The notes beneath the pieces were generated by a model, which saw only the letters and a list, made by a program, of their open reading frames with translations, ran no database searches and was not told the origin of the DNA. This document shows, one piece after another, positions 46,783-56,720 of a stretch of 64,000 nt of DNA (within the stretch, counting starts at the first letter, position 1; the number at the start of each line of letters is the position of its first letter). Both the position numbers and the translations under genes were made by a program. The DNA comes from Streptomyces sp. T12 (GTDB lineage Bacteria > Actinomycetota > Actinomycetes > Streptomycetales > Streptomycetaceae). The DNA lies in assembly GCF_028736035.1 (NCBI RefSeq), contig NZ_CP117866.1, forward strand, positions 1,674,001 to 1,738,000, read 5' to 3'.

Positions 46783-47357
46783 TGCTGCCCCTTCATGTCC
46801 GTACGCAGACGTCCACCATAGTCGTCGCGGCCTGCGCTGACGTGACAGCACGTTCGAATCGTGGTGTCGATTCCACAAGAGCGGGGTAAGTACAGGATTT
46901 CGTGTGCCTGTGCCTCGTGTGACTGTGCGCCGACGCGCGCCTTCTGCTGCGGATGGGGGCCCGGCGCCCTTCGGGCCGACCTGGGACCCGCTGGCTGCGG
47001 GTCGACCGAAAGCCGTTGTCTACTGAGCGCCCGGGCCCCACCCGGGTCACACCTCCCCGACCGGCCGGAACGTTCCGTCGTCGCCGCGCGAGCGCTGAGC
47101 CTGGCTCCCAGTGGCGGTGCCCCGGTGCGGCACACCGTCCCTGACCCAGCGGCTTTGCGACGGGTTCGGGGAAGTTCCGCGGTTCCCCGGTCGGGCGTCC
47201 GGTGGTGGACTCGGCCGAACCTATCGGCCCCGGGCCTCCGCCTGTCAACAGCCGTTTGACCTGCGGTTATTCGCTCAATCCCCTGGTCAGCGCAGAGGAT
47301 GCGCAGGTCGCACGACGGGGTGGTGCGGACCGATCGGGTTCGCGCCACCCCGGGAGA
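46783..47357. other. 575-bp region without a credible gene
   Basis: Between the ppm start and the amidohydrolase stop. Several open frames exist on both strands, but they have arginine/proline/cysteine-rich translations and no ribosome sites. It presumably carries the ppm promoter (the least GC-rich part is 46850-46930). I see no repeat or conserved motif. Confidence 0.5.
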
Positions 47358-48962
47358 TCACTCGCCCGGCCGTACGAAGACCGTTCGTCCGCCCACCACC
47401 GTGCGCAGGCAGACCGGGAGCGCGCGGCCCGGGGTCAGGTCGGGCAGGCCGGGGGTGCCGGAGCGGGGGTCGGTGGACCAGCGCGCGACCCGGTCGTCGG
47501 GGGCCTGGACCACCAGTTCCTCGGTGCGCCACACCGCGTAGTCGGCGGGCGCGCCGGGCACCAGGACGCCCGCGTCGTCCCGCCCGACCGCCCGCCATCC
47601 GCCCCGCGTGTGGGCCGTGAACGCGGCGCGCACGGACACGCGGTGCTCCGGCGTGTGATGGAAGGCCGCGGCGCGGACCGTCCCCCAGGGGTCGAGGGGC
47701 GTGACGGGGCTGTCCGAGCCGAAGGCGAGCGGGACGCCGGCGCGCAGCAGGGCCGCGAAGGGGTTGAGGGAACGGGCGCGTTCGGCACCCAGGCGCTGGA
47801 CGTACATGCCGTCCGCGCCGCCCCACAGTGCGTCGAAGGCGGGCTGGACCGAGGCGGTCAGGCCCAGCTCGGCGAACGCGGCGACGGTGTCCGGCGTGAG
47901 CATCTCGGCGTGCTCCACGCGGTGGCGGGCGCCGCGGACGCGGGCGAGGCCGAGCTTCTCGGCGGCGGCGCGCACGCCCTCCACGACGGCGGTCACGGCG
48001 GCGTCGCCGATCGCGTGGAAGCCCGCCTGGAGGCCGGCCTCGGTGCAGGCGGTGACATGGGCAGCGACGGCGGCCGCGTCCAGGTAGGCGGTGCCGGTGT
48101 GGGCGGCGTCGGCGTACGGCTGGTGCAGGCAGGCGGTGTGCGAGCCGAGGGCGCCGTCGACGAAGAGGTCGCCGGCCGCGCCGATCGCGCCCAGCTCCCG
48201 CACCTTGACCACATCCTGCTCCGCCCAGTAGCCGACGACCCGGGGTCCGGCCTCCTCGGCGGCGAGCCGCAGCAGGCCGGTGAAGTCGTCCTCGGAGGAG
48301 ATGTCGGGCCCGCCGCACTCGTGGACGGTGCCGATGCCGAGGGAGGCGGCGTGGGCCAGGGCGGCGCGCTGGGCCTCGGTGCGCTGGGCGGGGGTGATCG
48401 CGCTCAGTGCAGTGGCGCGTACGGCGTGGTGGGCGTCGGCGACGAGCGGGGCGTCCCCTGCGTCGAGGTCCCCCGGCGTCATGTCCAGCAGAGCCGTGGT
48501 GACGACCGCCGAGTGGACGTCGATGCGGGAGAGGTAGAGCGGGCGGCCGCCGGTGGCTTCGTCGAGTTCGGCGCGCGTCGGCGGGCGGCCGCCGGGCCAG
48601 CGGGAGGCGTCCCAGCCGTGGCCGAGGAGGACGCGATCGTGCGGGCGGGCGGCGGCGAAGTCCCGTACGAGAGTGAGAGCCGCCTCCAGGGAGGGGGCCT
48701 CGGACAGGTCGAGGCCGGTCAGGGCGAGACCCGTGGCGGTGGTGTGCACATGGGCGTCGGTGAACGCCGGCGTGACCAGGGCACCGTCCAGATCGACGAC
48801 CTCGTCCACACCGTCCGCGAAGGCATCGGCGGCCCCCTCGGACCCGACCCAGGCAACCTGCCCACGCTCCACGACCATCGCGGTGGCGAAGGGGTCGGCG
48901 GGGCTGTGGACTTCTCCGCGACGGAGAAGGACGGTCTTCGGCTGGGCGCTGCGCTCACTCAT
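47358..48962 (-). CDS. Amidohydrolase family 3 protein
   Basis: A 534-residue metal-dependent hydrolase of the amidohydrolase 3 (YtcJ-like) group. The metal-binding DAHVH near 69-73, HAIGD, HRVEHAE and the late GSDSPV aspartate are all present. It is predicted to hydrolyse an exocyclic amide or carbamate; the substrate is unknown. No signal peptide is present. It stands alone, with an interspersed repeat just upstream and the Lrp regulator gene before that. Confidence 0.88.
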   Translation of the reverse strand: MSERSAQPKTVLLRRGEVHSPADPFATAMVVERGQVAWVGSEGAADAFADGVDEVVDLDGALVTPAFTDAHVHTTATGLALTGLDLSEAPSLEAALTLVRDFAAARPHDRVLLGHGWDASRWPGGRPPTRAELDEATGGRPLYLSRIDVHSAVVTTALLDMTPGDLDAGDAPLVADAHHAVRATALSAITPAQRTEAQRAALAHAASLGIGTVHECGGPDISSEDDFTGLLRLAAEEAGPRVVGYWAEQDVVKVRELGAIGAAGDLFVDGALGSHTACLHQPYADAAHTGTAYLDAAAVAAHVTACTEAGLQAGFHAIGDAAVTAVVEGVRAAAEKLGLARVRGARHRVEHAEMLTPDTVAAFAELGLTASVQPAFDALWGGADGMYVQRLGAERARSLNPFAALLRAGVPLAFGSDSPVTPLDPWGTVRAAAFHHTPEHRVSVRAAFTAHTRGGWRAVGRDDAGVLVPGAPADYAVWRTEELVVQAPDDRVARWSTDPRSGTPGLPDLTPGRALPVCLRTVVGGRTVFVRPGE

Positions 48963-49023
48963 GGAGACCAGTCTCGCGCCTCACTCCAGCCGCTCCGGAC
49001 ACGGGGCCTCCTCAACGCCCTGA

Positions 49024-49072
49024 AGGGGCGCGGGGCTGTATCCATGTGCGGCTCCGCCGCGTGGGCGCGACC
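49024..49072 (+). repeat. Interspersed Streptomyces intergenic repeat, copy 2
   Basis: This 49-bp element matches the minus strand of 26709-26757 at about 43 of 49 positions, with identical blocks AGGGGCGCGGGGCTGTATC and TGCGGCTCCGCCGCGTGG. It lies between the Lrp stop and the amidohydrolase start. Confidence 0.7.
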
Positions 49073-49091
49073 AGCCGGGGATCCGCGTCGA

Positions 49092-49532
49092 TCAGACCCG
49101 CGGCGGCCGCGCCTCATACGGCGTGGACAGCACCACCGTCGTCCGAGTCGACACCCCCGCCAGCGAACGCAGCCGAGCGAGAAGTTCCTCCAGTTCGTGC
49201 GGCGTGGCCACCCGCACCTTGAGGATGTAGTTCTCGTCGCCCGCGACACTGTGGCAGGCCTCGATCTCGGGCACGCCGGCCAACCGGTCCGCGATGTCGT
49301 CCGGGGCACTGGGATCGAACGGCTTCACCGAGATGAACGCGGTCATGGGCAGCCCCACGGCCTCGGGGTCGACGACCGCGGCGTAGCCACGGATGACACC
49401 ACGCTGTTCCAGTCGGCGCACCCGCTGGTGCACGGCCGACGTGGACAGACCCGTGGCCTTGCCCAGATCGGTGTAACTCATCCGCCCGTCCTTGACGAGC
49501 AGCTGCACGATTTGTCGGTCCAGCTCCTCCAT
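49092..49532 (-). CDS. Lrp/AsnC-family regulator
   Basis: A 146-residue feast/famine regulator. It has an N-terminal HTH (MSYTDLGKATGLSTSAVHQR near 21-40) and a RAM effector domain with the GDENYILKVRV strand and a final TRTTVVLSTPYE. It likely controls an amino-acid-linked target and itself; the divergent gene at 49800 or the downstream amidohydrolase are the nearest candidates, with no direct evidence. Length and domain order are standard. Confidence 0.93.
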   Translation of the reverse strand: MEELDRQIVQLLVKDGRMSYTDLGKATGLSTSAVHQRVRRLEQRGVIRGYAAVVDPEAVGLPMTAFISVKPFDPSAPDDIADRLAGVPEIEACHSVAGDENYILKVRVATPHELEELLARLRSLAGVSTRTTVVLSTPYEARPPRV

Positions 49533-49799
49533 GACGCAGAACCTACAGTGCGGTTGATCTCCTCGGATACCTGAGCAGCCCAGGTCATGCCCGGTTTGTG
49601 ATGTGGCCGAGAGGTGCCTGTGCGCCGACTGAGGGACAAACCGGCCGCGCCGGGCACCTGCGGGCGGCATGTGACGAACGCCACAGGCCCCGAACAGGCT
49701 CCGTGATGTTCTCGTGATTACCGCCGAGACCGGGCGGGAAGTGCTTGCTGTGGTCGAGGCCGCAGCGCCTTCACGGCCCAGCCCGAGGGGGAGAAATCC

Positions 49800-50237
49800 A
49801 TGCAGAGTCTTAAGCGCCCTGGTCGTACCGCACCCAAGCGGCTCCAGCCGGTCGTCGAGCCCGCTCCGGAGGGCGTCGAACCCGACGCCTTCGACGAGGA
49901 AGAGCTCGACGCGTACGACACCTTCGAGATGTACCGGGTGATCTGTCCGGACTGCGCGCAGCCCATCGCCCTGCTGGCGGACGAGGAGGTCCTGCCGGAG
50001 CATGCGCTGTGCGCCTCGCCGTGGAACCCGTTCGGCCTCACGGTCTGTGCCGGTACGGGTCGCCTGGCCACCGAGGCCCGCTCGGCCGACGAGTCGGCGG
50101 AGCCTCAGGAGCAGGACACCGCCCTTCTGTTGACGCTCCCTCAGGGGCTCGACTGGCGGACCCAGCCCTTCTCGCACGTCGGCGGCCCGGGCTCGCGCCC
50201 CCTAAGGGTCCCGGTCATGCGGCGGCAGGCCGCCTGA
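49800..50237 (+). CDS. Small cysteine-motif protein of unknown function
   Basis: A 145-residue acidic protein. A central CxxC (Cys49, Cys52 in ICPDCAQP) and two further cysteines (Cys71, Cys83) could bind zinc as a ribbon; the first 40 residues and the C terminus look disordered. A strong GAGGGGGAG site precedes the ATG. It is divergent from the Lrp gene, and its stop is 17 bp from the convergent phosphotransferase stop. I do not recognise the family. Confidence 0.75.
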   Translation: MQSLKRPGRTAPKRLQPVVEPAPEGVEPDAFDEEELDAYDTFEMYRVICPDCAQPIALLADEEVLPEHALCASPWNPFGLTVCAGTGRLATEARSADESAEPQEQDTALLLTLPQGLDWRTQPFSHVGGPGSRPLRVPVMRRQAA

Positions 50238-50253
50238 GCGCACAGCGTCGGCG

Positions 50254-51390
50254 TCACATCGCTCGATCCCAGTAGCTGCCCTGCACCATGGCTCGCAGGC
50301 TGCCGTGGTGCAGGATCAGTGTGTCCGGGTCCGCCGGTACGGCGACTTCACCGAAGTAGGCCTGGCGGTAGGCGATGCGCAGCATGACGACGGCGTGCCT
50401 CAGCGCGGCGTAGAGCGTGTAGAAGTCCATGTCACGCGGGGTGTGACCGGTGAGATCGGCATAGCGGGCCTCGACCCGGTCCCGGCGCAGGAAGTCCGGC
50501 AGCCCGCGCTGCCCGAAGGCGACCGTCAGGTCCTGGAAGAAGCGGTGCAGATAGACGGTCCAGCCGAGGTCGACCTCGCGTGGGGCGAGTGCCGCCATCT
50601 CCCAGTCGAGGACGGCCGCGGGTTCGAAACCGTCGTAGATGACGTTCCCGATGCGCGCGTCGCCCCAGGTGAGCACCGGCGTGCCCGGATCGTGGGGCCA
50701 GAGCTCCTCCAGACGGTCGAACGTGTCCTCGATGAGCGGGGAGCGGGCTAGTCCGTCAACCACCCATTCGTAGTATGCGCGTTGCGCCGTGACATGACGA
50801 CGCAGTGCGTCACCTTCACCTGGAAGGGCGAGGAACTGGGCTTCGCCGACCGGTACTTGATCGTGCAGCCGGGCCAGCAGCCCGATCGTCGCGGCCTCGA
50901 GGCGCTCGCGCTCCTCGTCGCTCGCCGCGTGCAGCCAGTTGCCCTCGTAGGTGTACGGCATGACGTCCGGCGGCACCCGCCCGGCGACTCGCTCCATGAC
51001 GAAGAAGGGCGCCCCCAGCGGGCCGGAATCCTCCTCCAGCCACAGCACCTTCGGTACGGGGAGGTCGGACCGGCCGGCGACCAGTCGCATCGTGCGGTAC
51101 TGGCGGGCCATGTCGTACACCGGGAACACCGTGTACGCCGCCGGGTCCGCCGCGAGCCGCAACGCGCACGCGTGGACGGGCGGTTCGAGGTGCCCGGCAC
51201 CCGGGCCGGCAGCGCCTTCCGGCTGCTCGATGCCGAAGAGCAGGGTCTCGCTGGACATGCCGTTCGACGCGGGAACGGTGATGTCGACCGCCCTGGCGCC
51301 GGGCAGCCGTACGCCGAGCCAGGCGGTGAGGCGGTGGGCGAGTTCGCCCGGATCGCGTGTCGTCGTGCGGGGGCGGGGTGCCTCGGTCAT
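50254..51390 (-). CDS. Phosphotransferase (APH/ACAD10-like)
   Basis: A 378-residue aminoglycoside-phosphotransferase-fold protein. The catalytic loop reads WGDARIGN (Asp in the Brenner-type motif, Trp in place of the usual His) and the metal-binding aspartate is in LDWEMA. This subgroup, related to the N-terminal kinase domain of human ACAD10, is often linked to fatty-acid or sterol catabolic genes and may phosphorylate hydroxyacyl-CoAs. It follows the lipocalin-like gene by 13 bp and starts after GGGAG; the operator at 52539-52555 probably controls both. Confidence 0.86.
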   Translation of the reverse strand: MTEAPRPRTTTRDPGELAHRLTAWLGVRLPGARAVDITVPASNGMSSETLLFGIEQPEGAAGPGAGHLEPPVHACALRLAADPAAYTVFPVYDMARQYRTMRLVAGRSDLPVPKVLWLEEDSGPLGAPFFVMERVAGRVPPDVMPYTYEGNWLHAASDEERERLEAATIGLLARLHDQVPVGEAQFLALPGEGDALRRHVTAQRAYYEWVVDGLARSPLIEDTFDRLEELWPHDPGTPVLTWGDARIGNVIYDGFEPAAVLDWEMAALAPREVDLGWTVYLHRFFQDLTVAFGQRGLPDFLRRDRVEARYADLTGHTPRDMDFYTLYAALRHAVVMLRIAYRQAYFGEVAVPADPDTLILHHGSLRAMVQGSYWDRAM

Positions 51391-51403
51391 GGCGTCAACT
51401 CCC

Positions 51404-52513
51404 TTACGGAGCGACCGAGTCGAAGCCGGTGAACCCGCTCGGGTCGTGCCGCCCGAACGAGCCGTGCTCGAAGATGCCGTGGCCGACCCGGCCGTCCAGC
51501 CAAAAGCGCGCGGCGTGGTCGGTGACTCCGTACGCGGCGCGGGGATGGGCAGTGGGGTCGGAGAGGTCGTAGGTACGGCGGTCGGTCCAGCCGCGCCCCC
51601 GCCAGGTGCCGTGCTGCCAGTCGTCGGCGGGCGGGTAGCCGGCGCCGATGGCGAGGGGGGACGAGGTCAGGATCTCCACCTCCAGCTCCTGCGGCTTGCG
51701 TACGTCGCCGAGATGGACGAGGGCGCGTTCGGGGTGGCGGGTGCCCGGGCGGTAGGCGATCTCGGCCTGGGGCCATCCGAGTTGGCGGTCGCGGTGGCCG
51801 GGGCGGACCATCGCCGCCTCGCTGAGCGAGCGGTATCCGTCCGCGTCCTCCTGGACGATCACCATCAGGAACCGGTCCTCGAAGCGCACCGGGCTCCAGA
51901 TCCAGTGGAAGCCCTCGGTCGGATGCTCCTCGGCGAACCGCCCGCCCTCCTCCCCCGGTATGGGTCGCACGCCCCAGCTGCGGTCGCGGGTGCCGGTCCA
52001 CTCGGCAGGGGTCACGCGGAACTCCGCACCGCCCGCGCGCACGAGGCCCGCCACGCCACCGGCCTGCACGAAGCGACGCCCTTCGAGGCTGAGCCGGTCA
52101 CCGCGTCGCTGCAGGTGGTGGGGTTCCCAGAGAGCGGGGAAGTCGGCGGTCCAGGTGATGTCGTACGACAACTCCTCGTCGTCGCACGTCAGACGCAGCC
52201 GCCGCAGCGGCTCCTCGACCTCGATGCGCAGCGGCCCGACGGCGAGCCGCATCCGGTCCTCGCCGAGCGCGTTCGACGCCCGGACCGCGTGCAAGGTGTC
52301 TCCCACCCGCAGGGTCGCGTAGGCGTCGATCACCCCGACGTTCGGGTAGATCCCGAGGCCGACGATCAGCAGGGCACGCCCCTGGTGGTCGAGGACGTGG
52401 AAGATGCAGCGGTCGTAGGCGTTCCGATCGCTGGTCGCGACGTACTTCATGGACAGGGGCACCTGGTGCACCGGGTACTCGTCGAGCGGTACCGGGCGGT
52501 CGTCGTCGGCCAC
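51404..52513 (-). CDS. Conserved protein, probably lipocalin/AttH-like beta fold
   Basis: A 369-residue protein rich in beta strands. The middle motif GTRDRSWGVRPI and the following FHWIWSPVRFEDRFLMVIVQ resemble DUF7064/7065 (AttH/CrtC-like) proteins that accompany ACAD10-type phosphotransferases. Its activity is unknown. The GTG at 52513 is chosen because GGGAGG lies 6 bp upstream. A palindrome nearly identical to that before the DUF35/thiolase pair sits 26 bp upstream. Confidence 0.72.
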   Translation of the reverse strand: MADDDRPVPLDEYPVHQVPLSMKYVATSDRNAYDRCIFHVLDHQGRALLIVGLGIYPNVGVIDAYATLRVGDTLHAVRASNALGEDRMRLAVGPLRIEVEEPLRRLRLTCDDEELSYDITWTADFPALWEPHHLQRRGDRLSLEGRRFVQAGGVAGLVRAGGAEFRVTPAEWTGTRDRSWGVRPIPGEEGGRFAEEHPTEGFHWIWSPVRFEDRFLMVIVQEDADGYRSLSEAAMVRPGHRDRQLGWPQAEIAYRPGTRHPERALVHLGDVRKPQELEVEILTSSPLAIGAGYPPADDWQHGTWRGRGWTDRRTYDLSDPTAHPRAAYGVTDHAARFWLDGRVGHGIFEHGSFGRHDPSGFTGFDSVAP

Positions 52514-52538
52514 GGCAAGCCTCCCTGAATGCGGGTGG

Positions 52539-52555
52539 CCTGACGGTACGTCAGG
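52539..52555. promoter_or_regulatory. Palindromic operator before the phosphotransferase operon
   Basis: CCTGACGGTACGTCAGG; on the minus strand the core is CTGACGTACCGTCAG, one base different from 121-135. It ends 26 bp before the GTG at 52513, a repressor-like position. Confidence 0.65.
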
Positions 52556-52652
52556 TAGCGCGACCTGACCAGAGAGGGAGCCGGACGTCCGTGAACTCAC
52601 GCCCGATTCGGGCGGGCGGTGACTTGTCCCCCCGCCTCCGCGTTGCCCTGGT

Positions 52653-52901
52653 ATGCCCCCCACCTATTCGGCGACCGGGCCTCAGCGCCGCATCTTCGTT
52701 CCGCGGCCCGCAGGGACGCTTCCGCCGGCGCCTGCGCAGCAACCGGATCCGCCCATCTACCGCGAGCTGATGCGCACCTGGGCCGACCGTGGCCGCACCC
52801 TGCCCGGACGCCACGACCCGGAGTGGATCCGGCTCGCGGCGCCGCAGGTCAAGCACGGCCAGTTCAGCGTCCCTCGGGACCTGCTAGGTGACGGGCGATG
52901 A
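52653..52901 (+). CDS. 82-residue hypothetical protein
   Basis: A short protein with a proline-rich N-terminal half and a C-terminal motif (IYRELMRTWADRGRTLPGR, then DPEWIRLA) seen in many small Streptomyces proteins of unknown function. Its 3' end overlaps the convergent acyl-CoA dehydrogenase gene by 38 bp. No strong ribosome site precedes the ATG, so the start may be elsewhere. Confidence 0.6.
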   Translation: MPPTYSATGPQRRIFVPRPAGTLPPAPAQQPDPPIYRELMRTWADRGRTLPGRHDPEWIRLAAPQVKHGQFSVPRDLLGDGR

Positions 52902-54036
52902 CCATCCGCTGAATCTGGTTCGTGCCCTCGACGATCTGCAGGACCTTGGCCTCGCGCATGAAGCGCTCGGCCGGGAAGTCCGCGGTGTAGCCGTACCCGC
53001 CGAGGATCTGCACGGCGTCGGTGGTGACCTTCATCGCCGCGTCGGTGCAGTGCAGCTTGGCCATCGCCGCCTGCTTGGCGAACGGCCGGCCCGCGTCGCG
53101 CAGCCGTGCCGCCGCCAGATACAGCGCCCGGCCCGCCTCGATCTGGGTCGCCATGTCGGCGAGCATGAAGCGCAGGCCCTGGAAGTCGGCGATGGGCTTG
53201 CCGAACTGCCGTCGCTCGGTCGCGTACGCCACCGCCTCGTCCAGCGCGGCCTGCGCCACGCCGATCGCGCAGGCCGCGATGCCGAGCCGGCCGGAGTCGA
53301 GCGAGGACAGGGCGATGGCGAAGCCCTGGCCCTCGTCCCCGATGCGCCGCTCGTCGCAGACCCGGACTCCGTCGAAGTGGACCTGAGCCGTGGGCGAGCC
53401 CTTCATGCCCATCTTCTTCTCGGGCGCCGCCGCGCTCAGCCCCGCCGCGTCACCGGGCACCAGGAACGCGGTGATCCCACGCGGCCCTTCCTCGCCGGTG
53501 CGCGCCATGACGGTGTAGAAGTCGGCGATGCCGCCGTGGGTGATCCAGGCCTTGGTGCCGGTGATCACCCAGTCGTCGCCGTCCCGTACGGCCTTGGTGC
53601 GCAGCGACGCCGCGTCCGACCCCGACGACGGCTCGGAGAGGCAGTACGCGCCGAGCAGCCCGCCGCCGAGCATCGCAGGCAGGTGCTCGACCTGCTGCTG
53701 CTTGCTGCCGTAGGCGGCCAGGGCGTAGGAGGACAGGGTGTGCACGCTGACGCCGAGGCCGACGGTGAGGCGGACCGCGGCGAGCTCTTCGAGGACCTGG
53801 AGGTAGACCTCGTACGGCTGGTCGCCGCCGCCGTACTCGGAGTCGTACGGGAGGCCGAGCAGCCCTGACTGGGAGAGCAGGGTGAAGACCTCGCGCGGGA
53901 AGCGTCCGGCGTCCTCCTCCTCGGCCGCCTTCGGGGCGATCTCGCGCTGCGCGATGTCGCGGACGAGCGAGATCAGATCCCGGGCCTCGTCCGTGGGCAG
54001 TTGACGATCCACCGGCTGCGGGGCGCGGTCGGGCAT
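52864..54036 (-). CDS. Acyl-CoA dehydrogenase
   Basis: A 390-residue FAD acyl-CoA dehydrogenase of standard length. CLSEPSSGSDA is signature 1, WITGTKAWITHG lies in the beta domain, QILGGYGYTADFPAERFMRE is the C-terminal signature, and EGTNQIQRMVIARHL is the end. The catalytic base is a glutamate at the C-terminal position of this class. It catalyses the first alpha,beta-desaturation of fatty or branched acyl-CoA. The ATG at 54036 follows GGGAGGAG. It is divergent from the chitinase gene; the palindrome-like GTTAACGACCGCTTAC at 54200-54215 may be its operator. Confidence 0.93.
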   Translation of the reverse strand: MPDRAPQPVDRQLPTDEARDLISLVRDIAQREIAPKAAEEEDAGRFPREVFTLLSQSGLLGLPYDSEYGGGDQPYEVYLQVLEELAAVRLTVGLGVSVHTLSSYALAAYGSKQQQVEHLPAMLGGGLLGAYCLSEPSSGSDAASLRTKAVRDGDDWVITGTKAWITHGGIADFYTVMARTGEEGPRGITAFLVPGDAAGLSAAAPEKKMGMKGSPTAQVHFDGVRVCDERRIGDEGQGFAIALSSLDSGRLGIAACAIGVAQAALDEAVAYATERRQFGKPIADFQGLRFMLADMATQIEAGRALYLAAARLRDAGRPFAKQAAMAKLHCTDAAMKVTTDAVQILGGYGYTADFPAERFMREAKVLQIVEGTNQIQRMVIARHLAGPEGR

Positions 54037-54199
54037 GGCGACGCTCTCCTCCCTTTCGGGAATCGGCGGTCGCACACCTTGGGTGGGGCGGCTCCGCCTG
54101 GTCTCTCGGGTACCGGCCGATGCTCCACTCCCGGATCGCGGAAGCTGCTGACCAGCGGCTCTGCGGTGAGTATGCCCGATCGGGGACATCGAGTCACCA

Positions 54200-54215
54200 G
54201 TTAACGACCGCTTAC
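54200..54215. promoter_or_regulatory. Candidate operator of the acyl-CoA dehydrogenase gene
   Basis: GTTAACGACCGCTTAC is an imperfect palindrome (GTnAnCGnnCGnTnAC symmetric), about 165 bp upstream of the dehydrogenase ATG. The nearby TetR gene (55669-56328) is a possible source of the binding protein; this is an inference. Confidence 0.3.
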
Positions 54216-54240
54216 TCCAAGAAACTTTCACCCCTTCGAA

Positions 54241-54277
54241 ATTGGTCCGAACCATTGACCAAATGGTCTAGTCCTCC
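54241..54277. promoter_or_regulatory. Chitin/DasR-type boxes upstream of the chitinase gene
   Basis: ATTGGTCCGAACCATT (54241-54256) and AATGGTCTAGTCCTCC (54262-54277) are close to the DasR-responsive element ACTGGTCTAGACCAGT and to the TGGTC direct repeats of Streptomyces chitinase promoters. DasR is the GntR regulator that represses chitin and GlcNAc genes. The boxes lie 80-115 bp before the chitinase ATG. Confidence 0.7.
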
Positions 54278-54355
54278 TACCGTTTCGGTCCAACGCTTCC
54301 CGCGTTCATGCCAATCGGCGTGCGATCCCCTCTGTCCCCCGCGAGGAGACACCCG

Positions 54356-55606
<1,251 letters not shown>

Positions 55607-55625
55607 CGGGACCCACGGGGGACTT

Positions 55626-55653
55626 GGGGCGGAGGACCACGAGCCTCCGCCCC
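55626..55653 (+). terminator. Terminator of the chitinase gene
   Basis: GGGGCGGAGG (55626-55635) pairs perfectly with CCTCCGCCCC (55644-55653) around an 8-nt loop, 19 bp after the chitinase stop. It lies just past the convergent TetR stop and may serve both. Confidence 0.8.
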
Positions 55654-55668
55654 TTGCCGCGTCAGTCC

Positions 55669-56328
55669 TCAGTCCTCCCGGCGCGCGGGATCCGGGGCCG
55701 GGTAGGAGGGGTCCATCTCCTCGATGGCGCGCATGGCGCCGCCCAGCGTCTTCACCAGCAGCTCACGCATGGTGTCGCGGTTCAGTTCGGGCCGGTCTAT
55801 CCAGTCGAGGGTGGCACCCTCGACGCTGCACACCCAGGCGAGCAGGCCCATACGGGCCAGCGGGGCGATGTCGGTTCGTCCGTACGCCCCCTCGGCGAGG
55901 GTCGCCACGATCGCCGCGCGCACACCGTCCCGGATGGCGTGCACCTCGGTGTCGAAGCCGACGCCGCCGCTGACGATGGTGCGGTAGGCGGCCTGGTTGT
56001 GCTCGGCGTAGCGGAGATAGCTGTCGATGGTGCGGTGGACCCGGTCCACCGGCTGCATCTCGAGCCCGCTCGCGGCGAAGGTGACCAGGTCCGCGACGGA
56101 GTCCTGGATGATCGCCAGGTAGTACCCGCGCTTGGACTGGAAGTAGTAGTAGATGAGCCCCTTGGCGACATGGGCCTGCCGGGCGATGTCGTCCATGGAG
56201 AGCGCGTCGTACGACGTGTCGGCGAACAGCTTCCGCCCGATGCTGATGAGTTCGGCACGGCGCGCCATCGAGCGCTCGGTGCCGCGGGCCCGGGGACGGG
56301 CCGCATCGCGCTGTTGACTAATATTCAA
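55669..56328 (-). CDS. TetR-family regulator
   Basis: A 219-residue TetR regulator with a typical N-terminal HTH (SMDDIARQAHVAKGLIYYYF near 46-65) and an all-helical ligand domain ending DPSYPAPDP. The start is uncertain: TTG at 56328 gives the NISQQR leader expected by position, while ATG at 56268 gives a shorter version beginning just before the HTH. Its targets are unknown; the acyl-CoA dehydrogenase operator upstream of 54036 and its own promoter are nearest. Confidence 0.87.
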   Translation of the reverse strand: MNISQQRDAARPRARGTERSMARRAELISIGRKLFADTSYDALSMDDIARQAHVAKGLIYYYFQSKRGYYLAIIQDSVADLVTFAASGLEMQPVDRVHRTIDSYLRYAEHNQAAYRTIVSGGVGFDTEVHAIRDGVRAAIVATLAEGAYGRTDIAPLARMGLLAWVCSVEGATLDWIDRPELNRDTMRELLVKTLGGAMRAIEEMDPSYPAPDPARRED

Positions 56329-56476
56329 TTTAGACCCTGGATTTCCAACGGGCGGCGGGACATCGGCAGTATGGCAGACGCACATCAGCTGCTCGTTCGA
56401 GTCTGATCGACTTTGATGGAACCGCTCGACAGCGGGGTCGGCATATGTCCGATCAAAGCGCCCAGTGTGCGTCAGG

Positions 56477-56617
56477 TCACAGCAGGCCGAGCTGGGTGAC
56501 GAGCATCGCGACGACCACCACGAGGGTCCAGCCCATGATGTGCTCGACGAGCTTCGGCCCGTCTCCCTTGGGGCCGCCGGTGCGGACGCGGGCGGCGGTG
56601 GCTGAGTGCGCGGTCAT
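56477..56617 (-). CDS. 46-residue membrane protein
   Basis: A tiny protein with one hydrophobic helix (MGWTLVVVVAMLVTQLGLL at 28-46) after a polar 27-residue N terminus. A strong AAGGTGG site lies 7 bp before the ATG at 56617, which makes real translation likely. Its function is unknown; the upstream gene on the strand is the C39 peptidase. Confidence 0.78.
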   Translation of the reverse strand: MTAHSATAARVRTGGPKGDGPKLVEHIMGWTLVVVVAMLVTQLGLL

Positions 56618-56720
56618 ATGCCCACCTTGCCACCGGCGACGGCTTTTGCGGCAGAGACGTTGCTCACACGGCAAAGGCCCCGGTTTCCCAGGGCCCTTCC
56701 GTGCGTCTGCGCCCGGCGGC

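Noticed and set aside
46861..47259. Open frame in the gap upstream of ppm
   Set aside because: Cys/Arg/Pro-rich translation, no ribosome site, no domain.
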